Shown here one piece after another: positions 25,939 to 40,000 of a stretch of DNA of 64,000 nt. The stretch lies in assembly GCF_000306785.1 (NCBI RefSeq), contig NC_017955.1, positions 558,001 through 622,000 on the forward strand. Direction: 5' to 3'. The translations under genes were made by a program, and so were the position numbers. The number at the start of each line of letters is the position of its first letter. The stretch's first letter is position 1. The DNA comes from Modestobacter italicus. GTDB lineage: Bacteria > Actinomycetota > Actinomycetes > Mycobacteriales > Geodermatophilaceae. Under the pieces are notes generated by a model. It was not told the DNA's origin and did no database searches. It worked only from the letters and a program-made list of their open reading frames with translations.

Positions 25939-26846
25939 CGGGCGTGCCCCAGTCGCAGTCCCAGTACCAGACCCAGGTCCAGGGCCCGGCCCGGGTGCCC
26001 AGCGACCGCTGGCGGCTCCAGGTCGTGCACCGCACCCAGTTCCGCTACGGCGGCCCGGTCCGCTCCTCCTACAACGAGGCGCGGATGACCCCGGAGAACA
26101 GCAGCCGGCAGACGACGCTGCGCTCGCGGGTGGAGATCGAGCCGACCGCGACCGTGCACGCCTACCGCGACTACTGGGGTTCGACGGTCACCGCCTTCGA
26201 CACCCACGGCCCGCACACCGAGCTGGTGGTCAAGGCCACCTCGGTGGTCGAGGCCGGGCCCGAGCCGCACCTGCCCGACCCGGTCGACTGGACGGCGCTC
26301 GCCGAGCCCGACGTCCTGGACCGGTTCGGTGAGTTCCTGCGCCCCTCCCGGCTGACCGCGATGGACGAGCCGGTGGTGGCCGCCGTCCGCGAGGTCGTCG
26401 GCGACGCCGGCCCGCGGGAGGCCGGCCGCCTGGTCTGCCGGTTCGTGTACGAGCACATGGAGTACCTGACCGGCTCGACCAACGTGAAGACCAACGCGAT
26501 GCAGGCCTGGACCTCCGGCAAGGGGGTCTGCCAGGACATCTCGCACGTCTCGGTCGGCCTGCTGCGCGCGCTCGGGCTGCCGGCCCGCTACGTCTCCGGC
26601 TACCTGCACCCCAAGCCGTCGGCGCAGATCGGGCAGGCCGTGACGGGGGAGAGCCACGCCTGGGTGGAGTGGTGGGACGGCGGCTGGTCGGGTTACGACC
26701 CGACCAACGTCGTCGAGATCGGCACCCGGCACGTGACGCTGGCCCGGGGTCGGGACTACACCGACGTGCCGCCGCTCAAGGGCATCTTCTCCGGGCCGAA
26801 GAGCGAGGGCTCGAAGGTCACCGTGGAGGTCACCCGCCTCGCCTGA
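25935..26846 (+). CDS. Transglutaminase-like cysteine peptidase of the ATP-grasp/alpha-E set
   Basis: A 303-residue transglutaminase-fold enzyme. The N-terminal beta domain (about 25-110) begins with LQVVHRTQFRYGGPV. The catalytic triad is visible as C199 in GKGVCQDISHV, H241 in GESHAWVEWW and D255 in GYDPTN. This bacterial family is predicted to hydrolyse or ligate peptide bonds in a product of the partner ATP-grasp enzyme. The start GTG overlaps the alpha-E stop by 3 nt. It has no signal peptide. A terminator hairpin follows. Confidence 0.92.
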   Translation: MTGVPQSQSQYQTQVQGPARVPSDRWRLQVVHRTQFRYGGPVRSSYNEARMTPENSSRQTTLRSRVEIEPTATVHAYRDYWGSTVTAFDTHGPHTELVVKATSVVEAGPEPHLPDPVDWTALAEPDVLDRFGEFLRPSRLTAMDEPVVAAVREVVGDAGPREAGRLVCRFVYEHMEYLTGSTNVKTNAMQAWTSGKGVCQDISHVSVGLLRALGLPARYVSGYLHPKPSAQIGQAVTGESHAWVEWWDGGWSGYDPTNVVEIGTRHVTLARGRDYTDVPPLKGIFSGPKSEGSKVTVEVTRLA

Positions 26847-26852
26847 ACGACG

Positions 26853-26888
26853 CGACCCCCGCACCGCCGGGCGGCGGTACGGGGGTCG
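26853..26888. terminator. Bidirectional terminator after the transglutaminase gene
   Basis: CGACCCCCG and ACCGCC pair with GGCGGT and CGGGGGTCG, with one mismatch between the two helices. The next gene is convergent and stops at 26900. Confidence 0.75.
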
Positions 26889-26899
26889 GGTCGGTCAGG

Positions 26900-27574
26900 T
26901 CACGTGGGGTCGGGTTCCAGGTTCCGCCGGGGGACGCCGGTGGTGTCCTCGGGCCGGGTCATCGGGGGTGACCAGCCGGTCCGCTCGGGCACGTGGGTGC
27001 GCCAGCCGTCGCGGCGGCCGGCGACCCACGCCTCGCCCAGGTCGGTCCGCTGGCCGTCGGCCTGCAGCGCCGGCCAGCCGCGGCCGGCGGCCACGCAGGC
27101 CACCGCCCAGCCGACCTTGGTGGCCACGCCGAGCCGGCGGAACGCCGGGGCGACGTAGACCTGGCGGACCAGGCCGGTCGCGGCGTCCCACCGCATGGCC
27201 CCCACCTGGTTGCTCCAGTCGATGCCCAGGGCCTGGAGGCCGGCCTCGTCCAGCACGTCGCCCTCGGCCCGGTCCGGCGTGGAGAAGGCGACCAGGTCGA
27301 CCTCCGACGCCGTACCGGGGGCCGGGAGGACGACGTACCAGAGCACCGGCGCCCCCGGGACCGCCGCGTCGGCGATCAGCACCCGGGAGGGCGCCTGGCC
27401 GGGGCCGGGCAGGTGCACCTCGGCGACCCAGCCGGTGGGACGGCGGACCGGCGGCGGGAGCTGGACCACCGTCCCGTCGGCGAACTCCGCGCTGGCCACG
27501 GCCACCACCACGTACCCCGGTTCACCGGGGGCCTGGTGGTGAGCGCGCCAGAGCGACTCCAGGCCGCTGGGCAT
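26900..27574 (-). CDS. GNAT-like protein of unknown function
   Basis: A 224-residue protein. The segment VRQVYVAPAFRRLGVATKVGWAVACVA (about 136-162) looks like the acetyl-CoA site of GNAT acetyltransferases (V-x-P-x-x-R-R-x-G-x-A). The N-terminal half, with WYVVLPAPGTASEVDLVAF, matches nothing I recognise. It begins 12 bp behind the stop of the LAYTG surface protein and is probably cotranscribed with it. A protein N-acetyltransferase role is only a guess. Confidence 0.6.
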   Translation of the reverse strand: MPSGLESLWRAHHQAPGEPGYVVVAVASAEFADGTVVQLPPPVRRPTGWVAEVHLPGPGQAPSRVLIADAAVPGAPVLWYVVLPAPGTASEVDLVAFSTPDRAEGDVLDEAGLQALGIDWSNQVGAMRWDAATGLVRQVYVAPAFRRLGVATKVGWAVACVAAGRGWPALQADGQRTDLGEAWVAGRRDGWRTHVPERTGWSPPMTRPEDTTGVPRRNLEPDPT

Positions 27575-27586
27575 CGACGACCCCGC

Positions 27587-29104
27587 TCAGGCGGAGCGAC
27601 GCCGGGCGGCGACGGTGACGGCTGCGGCGCCGGCGGCCAGCAGGCCACCACCGACGGCGATCAGCGGCAGGACGTCGGTGCCGGTGTAGGCCAGGCCGCC
27701 CGAGGTGGTCGCGGCCTCGGTCACCGTGAACGTCGCCTCAGCGGTGATGCCGCTGGTCAGGCCCTGCATCTCGACCGTGTGGGTGCCGGCCTCGAAGCCC
27801 GCGGGGACGGTGAAGGTGAAGGTCGCGACGCCGTTCGCGTCGGCCTGCACCGTGCCGAGGTCGACCGGCGTGGAGTGCAGCACGCCGCTCACCATCTCGC
27901 CGGGCAGGAACCCGCCGATGCTGATCGTCTGCTGCTTGCCGGCGGCCAGCGAGGCGGCGGCGACGGACTTCGTCGCCGGGGTGGTGACCGTGGGGGCGGG
28001 GGCGGCCGGCGTGGTCGGCTGGGTGACCGGCGCGCCCAGCTGCAGGCGGACGGCCGTGTCGCGCTCGGCCAGCGAGGTGGCGATCCCGACCTCGAGGGTC
28101 AGCGGCGTGGTCGGCGCGCTGGACGCGAACAGCGTGTAGGTGCCCGGCTGGTAGATGCCGTCGAAGGTCGCGTTCCCGGAGCCGTCGGTGGTCACCGTCG
28201 CGAAAGAGTCCTCGTCGACGCTCGCCAGGGTGATCAGGTCGCCGTCGGTGTCACCGTCGTCCTCGGAGACGCAGTCCCAGTCGGCGACCGTGCAGAGGCG
28301 GAACTCCTCGCCGGCCGGGCCGCCGGAGATCCCGATCTGCCGGTAGCCGTGCGGGGCGACCAGCGGTACGTACACCGAGCCGAACAGGTCGTCGCTGCCG
28401 AAGATGGGGTCGATCGATCCGGTGCCGGCGCTGCTGTGGGCCTGGGTGCTCACGGTGGCGCCCGGGAGCAGCAGCACCTGGCCGGAGTCGGGACCCTTGA
28501 CGAGGGTGAGGGTGTAGACCGAGTTCGCGGGGATGTTGGCCAGGCCCGGGTTGAAGGGCGACTTCGGGACGGTCGAGCTGCTCGGGAAGACGCAGGCGTA
28601 GTAGTCGAAGGTGCAGGTGCCCTCCGCCGTCGAGGGAGCACCGCTCAGCGTGCTGTACGTCAGCTTCACCTGGGCGCCGGTCGGGTCGATCTCCTCGGAG
28701 TCGATGCCCGAGCCCTCCGGGGCCTCCAGCTGCGGGTAGAGCTTGCCGGTGCCGTAGTCGGCACCGGGCAGCGTGACGGCCGGCTGCGCGTCCGCCGAGG
28801 TCGTCGGCGCCGCCGGGACGGCCGGGGCGGTCGTCGTGGGCGCGCTCGTCGCGGGGGACTCGGTCGTAGCGGTGGCCGGGGCGTCCGTGGCGGTGGCGGT
28901 CGGCTCAGGCGTCAGGACCGTGGTCGGCGTGGGGGACGTGGTCTCCGGCGCCGTCGTCGGGGCGGCGGTGTCGGTCGGGGCAGCGGTCTCCTCGGCCAGG
29001 GCGGCCGGCGCGAACGCCCCTGCCGTGGTCAGCAGTCCCATGGTGACTGCTGCCGTACGGATGGCCGTGGGCTTGCGGAGAACAGCCGAAGAGCTGCGCG
29101 TCAT
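27587..29104 (-). CDS. Secreted surface protein with LAYTG sorting signal (likely class E sortase substrate)
   Basis: A 505-residue cell-surface protein. A signal peptide (about 1-38, ending AALAEE) leads into a Thr/Pro/Ala-rich stalk (about 40-105). Next come a domain with CTFDYYACVF and LCTVADWDC cysteines and an Ig/prealbumin-like segment (GNATFDGIYQPGTYTLFAS). A second beta domain runs from about 400 to 465. The C-terminus is LAYTG (471-475), a hydrophobic helix and ARRRSA. LAxTG is the motif preferred by class E sortases of actinobacteria. No sortase gene lies in the window. The partner or function is unknown. Confidence 0.85.
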   Translation of the reverse strand: MTRSSSAVLRKPTAIRTAAVTMGLLTTAGAFAPAALAEETAAPTDTAAPTTAPETTSPTPTTVLTPEPTATATDAPATATTESPATSAPTTTAPAVPAAPTTSADAQPAVTLPGADYGTGKLYPQLEAPEGSGIDSEEIDPTGAQVKLTYSTLSGAPSTAEGTCTFDYYACVFPSSSTVPKSPFNPGLANIPANSVYTLTLVKGPDSGQVLLLPGATVSTQAHSSAGTGSIDPIFGSDDLFGSVYVPLVAPHGYRQIGISGGPAGEEFRLCTVADWDCVSEDDGDTDGDLITLASVDEDSFATVTTDGSGNATFDGIYQPGTYTLFASSAPTTPLTLEVGIATSLAERDTAVRLQLGAPVTQPTTPAAPAPTVTTPATKSVAAASLAAGKQQTISIGGFLPGEMVSGVLHSTPVDLGTVQADANGVATFTFTVPAGFEAGTHTVEMQGLTSGITAEATFTVTEAATTSGGLAYTGTDVLPLIAVGGGLLAAGAAAVTVAARRRSA

Positions 29105-29125
29105 CTCGTGACCTCATGTCGTCTT

Positions 29126-29151
29126 CCGCCGTCCATCGGCGGGATTCGCCG
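29126..29151 (-). promoter_or_regulatory. Two mutually exclusive hairpins in the 5' region of the LAYTG gene
   Basis: On the minus strand CGGCG(aatcc)CGCCG and CCGCCG(atgga)CGGCGG share the middle arm, so only one can form at a time. They end 22 nt before the LAYTG-protein start. The remaining about 180 bases to the ABC-F start contain no other feature I can support. Confidence 0.35.
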
Positions 29152-29334
29152 CAGATGTTGGCCCTTGCCTGTGACCTGCAGGTTCGCGACCCGCGGCGTG
29201 TCGGTCACCGAAACGAGATCGTCCGCCACTCCTGGGGCGAGTGGGTCGCCCGGTGCGCGTGGGGTGCCCGGGGCGCTGCCGGGACGCGCGGCGGCATGGG
29301 GGAGAATGGCCGGGATGACCGCTGGACCGCCCCG

Positions 29335-31188
<1,854 letters not shown>

Positions 31189-31189
31189 T

Positions 31190-31248
31190 GAAGGACCCCG
31201 GTGCCCCCCACGGCTCGCAGGCTCGCCGCGGGCCCCTGCACCGGGGCC
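31190..31248 (+). repeat. Post-stop structured element, family 1, copy 3
   Basis: It begins 1 nt behind the ABC-F stop. Outer arms are GGTGC/GCACC, inner arms CGGC/GCCG, and the loop is TCGCAGGCTC. Both helices differ from the other copies but remain fully paired. Confidence 0.8.
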
Positions 31249-31288
31249 ACCGCCGGGGGCGGAGATCCAGCTCCGCCCCCGGCGATGA

Positions 31289-33088
<1,800 letters not shown>

Positions 33089-33091
33089 TCA

Positions 33092-33132
33092 CCGCGGCGA
33101 GGGGGCCGACCTAGGAGAGGCCCTCGCCGCGG
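33092..33132 (-). promoter_or_regulatory. leuA attenuator hairpin
   Basis: CCGCGGCGAGGG (33092-33103) and its perfect complement (33121-33132) form a 12-bp stem. The stem overlaps the 3' half of the leuL leader ORF. A ribosome stalled at the Leu codons would affect whether it can form. No T tract follows, so it may work through translation or through factor-dependent termination. Confidence 0.65.
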
Positions 33133-33158
33133 CTGATAAGCAGGAGGCTGCCGCGCAC
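33111..33158 (-). CDS. leuL: Leucine leader peptide of leuA
   Basis: A 15-codon ORF starting GTG encodes MRGSLLLISRGEGLS. Codons 5-8 are Leu-Leu-Leu-Ile (CTC CTG CTT ATC), the usual sensing run of a leader-peptide attenuator. It lies 88 nt upstream of leuA in the same direction, with a 12-bp hairpin overlapping its 3' half. Comparative work on actinobacteria has predicted leader-peptide control of leuA. Transcription must start inside or near the 3' end of the upstream HTH gene, only 20 bp away. Confidence 0.75.
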   Translation of the reverse strand: MRGSLLLISRGEGLS

Positions 33159-33178
33159 ACGGGAACGGTAGCAGCGCG

Positions 33179-33823
33179 TCAGTCGACATCGCAGCCGCAG
33201 GCGCAGTCCGGGGCGTGCAGCCGGTCCGGGTTGCGCTCCTCGTCGTACTCGCACCCGGCCGGGCAGGTGCAGTCGACCTCCCAGTCCGCGGAGGGCGGGG
33301 AGCCGGCCGCCCGCCAGGCCTGGTGCCGCTCCAGCCGGCGGGCGGCCTCCCGTCGGACCGCCTCAGCCCGCCGCGCGGCGGCGCGCTCGGCGAGGGAGTC
33401 GCCGTCCTCCGGTCGGTGGTGATCGGCCGGGAGGTCGACCCCGCGCCGCCGGTCGCGCAGCGAGCGGTCGCGGTCGAACGTGTAGCGCGGGTTGACCAGC
33501 CCGGGGCGGTGCGGGCCGCCCCACCAGTCGTCGTCCCCGTGCCGGGTGTCGAGATGGGCGGGCATCAGCCGGTCGGCGCCGTCCCGGACGGTGTCCCCGC
33601 TCATCGGGCCGAGCTCGAGGCCCGACGGGCCGAGCACCGCCAGCCGGCAGCCCGCGGTGGCCGCGGCCCGGACCAGGACGGAGACGGCGAGGTCCCGGGT
33701 GCCGTGCTCGGCAGCTGCCACCGCCGTCTTCGAGATCCCGATGCGCTCGGCCAGTTCACGCTGCGAGCAGTCGGTGAGCCGGCGGATGCGTCGGAGGACG
33801 CCGGCGAGCGGGAACGCGTCCAC
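33179..33823 (-). CDS. XRE-type HTH protein with Cys/His-rich C-terminus (paralogue A)
   Basis: A 214-residue protein. Residues about 8-55 form an XRE helix-turn-helix (LRRIRRLTDCSQRELAERIGISKTAVAAAE split across both helices). A middle block HLDTRHGDDDWW ... PRYTFDRDRSLRDRR is shared with a second gene at 57357-58064. The tail carries C185-x-C187-x3-C191, H203 and C207-x-C209-x-C211, a plausible metal site. The family is not one I recognise. It precedes leuL-leuA on the same strand. The GTG at 33823 starts directly before the HTH. Confidence 0.7.
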   Translation of the reverse strand: MDAFPLAGVLRRIRRLTDCSQRELAERIGISKTAVAAAEHGTRDLAVSVLVRAAATAGCRLAVLGPSGLELGPMSGDTVRDGADRLMPAHLDTRHGDDDWWGGPHRPGLVNPRYTFDRDRSLRDRRRGVDLPADHHRPEDGDSLAERAAARRAEAVRREAARRLERHQAWRAAGSPPSADWEVDCTCPAGCEYDEERNPDRLHAPDCACGCDVD

Positions 33824-33921
33824 GTGCCCAGCCTGACGGCCGGAGCGCCCGTCGAGCCCGGTCACGGGCGGTCTGTGGAGGGAGCTGTCGGTTGTGCACA
33901 GCCGCCACGGTGGTCCTCGGA

Positions 33922-33961
33922 CAGTCGAGCTCTGCCCCCAGGTGGGGGCAGAGCTCGACTG
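33922..33961. terminator. 18-bp perfect hairpin between the PLD-like and HTH/Cys genes
   Basis: CAGTCGAGCTCTGCCCCC (33922-33939) pairs perfectly with 33944-33961 over the loop AGGT. It follows the PLD-like gene by about 57 bp and precedes the HTH/Cys gene, both on the minus strand. A related hairpin precedes the paralogue at 58151. Confidence 0.75.
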
Positions 33962-34017
33962 CCGGCAGAGCACCTCCCGGCCTGGCGCTCGCAGCGGCGA
34001 GCCGGGTGCGGTCCGGG

Positions 34018-35622
34018 TCAGAACTCCTTGGCGCGGCGGAGGCGGAGCGGGCGGCCGTCGGGGTCGTTGACCAGCCGGTAGATCGGGGTCGCCCAGATCC
34101 GGGTCAGCCGGGACAGCTTCTCGGGCCGGTGCGGACGCAGTCGCCCCGCCGGGCGCGGGCCGACGCGGCCGCCGTCGTACCACTCCTGCAGGGCGGTGGC
34201 CGACCGCGCCAGGGTGGCGACGAAGTCCTCCGGGTCGAGCAGGTCGTCGTCCGCGCGGCCGTCCCCGCCACCGTCCACGGCGCGGCCGAGGTGCTCGCGG
34301 GCCAACCGCAGGCGCAGGTCGCGGGCCAGGACCCGCGCGCCGTAGCCCGTCCCGGCCGGGTCGCGCGGTTCGCGCGCGTCGCGGGTGGTGTCCAGCACGC
34401 CGCTGGACAGTTCGCTGTCGTGGGTCCAGGACCGGCGGTTGAAGTTGTCGCTGCCGACGCTGACCCAGACGTCGTCGACGACGCACACCTTGGCGTGCAC
34501 GTAGACCGGCGTCCCCTCGTCGTTCTCCAGGTCGAAGACGTGCACCCGGCCGGGGCCGGCCGCCCGGCAGGTCTCGATCGCCTGGTGCCGGCCCACGTAC
34601 TGCGGGCGCTCGGCGATCGCGCCGTCCTGGTCGGGGACCCGGGGCACCACGACGACCAGGTGCAGGCGGGGGTGGGCGCGCAGCGCCTCGGCGAACAGGT
34701 GGGCGACCTCGGTCGACCACAGGTACTGGTCCTCCAGGTAGACCAGCCGGCGGGCCTGGTTGATCGCCTTGCTGTAGCCGCGGGCCACCGACCGCTCGCC
34801 GTGCGGGGCGAACGGGTACGCGGGCTTGATCGCCGGGTAGGTGCGCAGCGTCTGCACCAGGTGCGGCCCGCACTCCGGGGGAGGCGGGGGCTGCTCGGGC
34901 AGCGGGACGGCGTTCATCCGCGAGCTGGACAGCTTGTCGTGCACCCAGGCCAGCGGGTGGTCGGTGTCCGGGCCGTGCGGGTCCTCCCAGCGCTGGCGGA
35001 ACACCGTGTCGAGCACGCCGACGACCGGGCCGCGCAGCTGCAGCTGCACGTCGTGCCAGGGCGGACGCGGCCCGTAGACCTCCGCCATCGACTGCGGCTG
35101 GGGGTCGCCGCGGTGCTCGTAGGTGTCGCGGCGGGCGTGGCACAGGTCGATCCCGCCGGCGAAGGCGACGTCCCGGTCGGGGTCGTCGGGGTGCCGCAGG
35201 ACGACGATCTTCTGGTGGTGGCTGCCCAGCCGGCGCACCCGCTGGTCGAGCACCACGACTCCGCCGCCGTCCTCGACCGCCTCGTCGAGGGCGGCGTTCT
35301 CCTCCTTGGAGAAGCTGAGTCCGTCCCAGTGCGATCGCCACACCAGCCCGAACACGCAGACCCCCCGGCGGGCCGCCGAGCCGAACAGCTCGCCGACGGT
35401 GGGGCCGTCCTCGCGCATCCGCTCGTCGGGGTCGCCGCGCCAGTCGGTGAACATCAGGTGGTCGCCGACGCCCAGCTCCTCCACCGCGCTGACGAGCCGG
35501 TCGAAGTAGGTGGCACCGTCGACGAGCGCCTCGACGCGGTTGCCCGACGTCCAGGCAGGGAGGCCGGAAGCACGGTTCCCGCGCTCGTCGGCGGTGAGCA
35601 GCCAGTGCTCGGCGTCGTCCAT
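34018..35622 (-). CDS. Phospholipase D-like protein
   Basis: A 534-residue cytosolic protein with both PLD active-site motifs: HHQKIVVLRHPDDPD (H-x-K form, about 150) and HAKVCVVDDVWVSVGSDNFNRRS (about 375-397). The two HKD halves assemble one active site that attacks a phosphodiester through a histidine. The N-terminal MFTDWRGDPDERM and the long YLEDQYLWS segment fit the class annotated as phospholipase D or cardiolipin synthase-like, though there is no membrane helix. The ATG at 35622 was chosen because further upstream extension would run into lysC. The lipid or nucleic acid substrate is unknown. Confidence 0.87.
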   Translation of the reverse strand: MDDAEHWLLTADERGNRASGLPAWTSGNRVEALVDGATYFDRLVSAVEELGVGDHLMFTDWRGDPDERMREDGPTVGELFGSAARRGVCVFGLVWRSHWDGLSFSKEENAALDEAVEDGGGVVVLDQRVRRLGSHHQKIVVLRHPDDPDRDVAFAGGIDLCHARRDTYEHRGDPQPQSMAEVYGPRPPWHDVQLQLRGPVVGVLDTVFRQRWEDPHGPDTDHPLAWVHDKLSSSRMNAVPLPEQPPPPPECGPHLVQTLRTYPAIKPAYPFAPHGERSVARGYSKAINQARRLVYLEDQYLWSTEVAHLFAEALRAHPRLHLVVVVPRVPDQDGAIAERPQYVGRHQAIETCRAAGPGRVHVFDLENDEGTPVYVHAKVCVVDDVWVSVGSDNFNRRSWTHDSELSSGVLDTTRDAREPRDPAGTGYGARVLARDLRLRLAREHLGRAVDGGGDGRADDDLLDPEDFVATLARSATALQEWYDGGRVGPRPAGRLRPHRPEKLSRLTRIWATPIYRLVNDPDGRPLRLRRAKEF

Positions 35623-35682
35623 CCGGTGATCACATCCCGTGACGAACCGGCCCCGCAACCCCCGGCTGCGCGGCACCGTCGG

Positions 35683-35688
35683 TAGCCT
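35683..35688 (+). promoter_or_regulatory. -10 box TAGCCT of a likely leaderless lysC-asd transcript
   Basis: TAGCCT ends exactly 6 nt before the GTG at 35695, and no ribosome-binding site is visible. Confidence 0.5.
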
Positions 35689-35694
35689 GGGCCC

Positions 35695-38141
<2,447 letters not shown>

Positions 38142-38193
38142 CGGCAGCTGGCGCTGCAGTGCCGCGGTCCGTGCACGTAGGTGGCCGGCTCTC

Positions 38194-39996
38194 CTACGGC
38201 TCGACGTGCCTGAGGACGAAGCTCAGGGCGACCTCGACCTGGCGGATGGTCTCCTCGATGACGAGCGATCCGTGGCCGGCGTCGAAGCGGTAGACCTCGT
38301 GCGGCTTGCCCCGCTCGTCGAGCGCGGCCAGGTAGTTGTCGATCTGCCGGATCGGGCAGCGCGGGTCGTTGGCGCCGGCGACGACGAGCACCGGGGCGGC
38401 CACCGCGTCGACGTAGGTCAGCGGCGAGGAGCGCACGTAGACGTCGCGCACCTCCTCCGGTGAGCCGCCGAACAGCGCCCGGTCGTAGGCCCGCAGGCCC
38501 TCCATCTCGTCCTCGTACGCGGCGATGTAGTCCGCCACCGGCACCTCGGCGATCCCGGCCGCCCAGCGCTCGGGTTGGGTGCCCAGGCCGAGCAGGGTGA
38601 GGAACCCGCCCCACGAGCCGCCGGACAGGACGGCCCGCGCCGGGTCGACGACGCCCTCGGCGACCAGCGCGTCGTAGACCGCGGCGACGTCCTCGAGCTC
38701 GGTGAGCCCCGGGCGGCCGGTCAGCGCGTCCCGCCACTCGCTGCCGTACCCGGTGGACCCGCGGTAGTTGACGTGCACGACCGCGTACCCGGCGTCGACG
38801 TAGGCGGCCCGGCGGGCGCGGTAGGAGTCGTCGTCCTGCGCCTCCGGCCCACCGTGCACCAGGAACGCGGTGGCGTGCGGCCCCTCCCCGGCCGGGCGGA
38901 CGAGCAGGGCGTGCACGGTGCCGCCCGGACCGGGGACCCAGCGGTCCTCCACCGGGTAGGCGGTCGGCGGCGCCTCGCCCGGCGCGGCCAGCACGACCGG
39001 GCCGTCGGCCCGGCGGATCACCGGCGGGGTCTCGGCGTTGGACCAGGCCAGCTCCACGGTGCCGTCGGGGCGGGCGGTCGCGCCGCGGACGACGCCGCGC
39101 GGGGTGTCCAGCTGGACGAGGGCCCCGGAGGCCAGGTCGTAGCGGTACAGCTCGCTGCGGGCGGCGTGGTCGTGGCCGACCAGCAGCGCGGAGCCGTCGG
39201 GGTACCAGCCGGCGCTCACGTCGCCGGGCAGGTCCAGCAGCAGCTCGGACTCGGTGTCGGCGGCGACGTCCCAGATGAGCAGCTCCTCGCGGCCGCGCCG
39301 CTCGTGGCCGACCAGCAGCCGCTGGTCCCCGGCGACGGGGGAGAAGGACAGCGCGTGCAGGCCGCGGCCCTCGCCGTCCCACTTGTCCGCGACCAGCTCG
39401 AGCCCGTCGGTGCGCAGCACCCGCAGGGCGGGGTAGCGCGGGTCGCCGTGCTCGGAGTGGGAGAACACCAGCAGTGACTCGTCCCGGGAGAGCGCGTCGA
39501 CCGAGGCCGTGTCCGGGCTGGCGTAGAACTTCATGGGCGTGCCACCGGCCGGGACCACCCAGAGCTCGCTGCCGTCGTCGGTGGACCGGCCGGCCAGCAC
39601 GACCCGGGAGCCGATCTCCAGCCCCGCGGGGTAGGCGGGGCCGACGTCCGGCAGCGCCACGGTGTCCGGGCCGCCGGCGAAGGGCTGGGTCATCCAGACG
39701 CCGAACTCGTCGCCGTCGGTGTCGGCGAACCACCAGATCGTCTCGCCGTCGGGGCTCAGCGTGGCGCCCAGCGTGCCGTTGGGCCGGTCGGTGACCTGCC
39801 GGTGCGTGCCGGTGTCCCGGTCCCAGGCGTACTGCTCGACCACGCCGCTGACGTCGGAGGAGTAGAGGCTGCGCTGCGGGGCGTCCTCCGCCCAGTCCGG
39901 CAGGCTCACCCGGGGCGCCCGGAAGCGGGCCTGCCAGCGGGCGGTCACCTCGGGAGGGAGCACGGGGACGTCGGTCGGCACGGGCTCGGCGGTCAC
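38194..39996 (-). CDS. S9 family prolyl oligopeptidase-like peptidase
   Basis: A 600-residue cytosolic serine peptidase. The N-terminal two thirds is a beta-propeller (repeats such as LSPDGETIWWF and FSPVAGDQRLLVGHE). The C-terminal alpha/beta-hydrolase domain (about 370-600) has S461 in GGSWGGF, the Asp in VVAGANDPRCP and the His in DAGHGS. It belongs to the acylaminoacyl-peptidase/dipeptidyl-peptidase group. Substrates are short peptides, not further defined. The GTG at 39996 lies 4 bp behind the CNNM gene stop, with a possible longer start at 40035 that overlaps that gene. Confidence 0.9.
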   Translation of the reverse strand: MTAEPVPTDVPVLPPEVTARWQARFRAPRVSLPDWAEDAPQRSLYSSDVSGVVEQYAWDRDTGTHRQVTDRPNGTLGATLSPDGETIWWFADTDGDEFGVWMTQPFAGGPDTVALPDVGPAYPAGLEIGSRVVLAGRSTDDGSELWVVPAGGTPMKFYASPDTASVDALSRDESLLVFSHSEHGDPRYPALRVLRTDGLELVADKWDGEGRGLHALSFSPVAGDQRLLVGHERRGREELLIWDVAADTESELLLDLPGDVSAGWYPDGSALLVGHDHAARSELYRYDLASGALVQLDTPRGVVRGATARPDGTVELAWSNAETPPVIRRADGPVVLAAPGEAPPTAYPVEDRWVPGPGGTVHALLVRPAGEGPHATAFLVHGGPEAQDDDSYRARRAAYVDAGYAVVHVNYRGSTGYGSEWRDALTGRPGLTELEDVAAVYDALVAEGVVDPARAVLSGGSWGGFLTLLGLGTQPERWAAGIAEVPVADYIAAYEDEMEGLRAYDRALFGGSPEEVRDVYVRSSPLTYVDAVAAPVLVVAGANDPRCPIRQIDNYLAALDERGKPHEVYRFDAGHGSLVIEETIRQVEVALSFVLRHVEP

Positions 39997-40000
39997 CCGC

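Noticed and set aside
29126-29225. Cyclic di-AMP (ydaO) riboswitch upstream of the surface protein
   Set aside because: CGAATCC and nearby stems are reminiscent, but the conserved ydaO core blocks could not be found in order.
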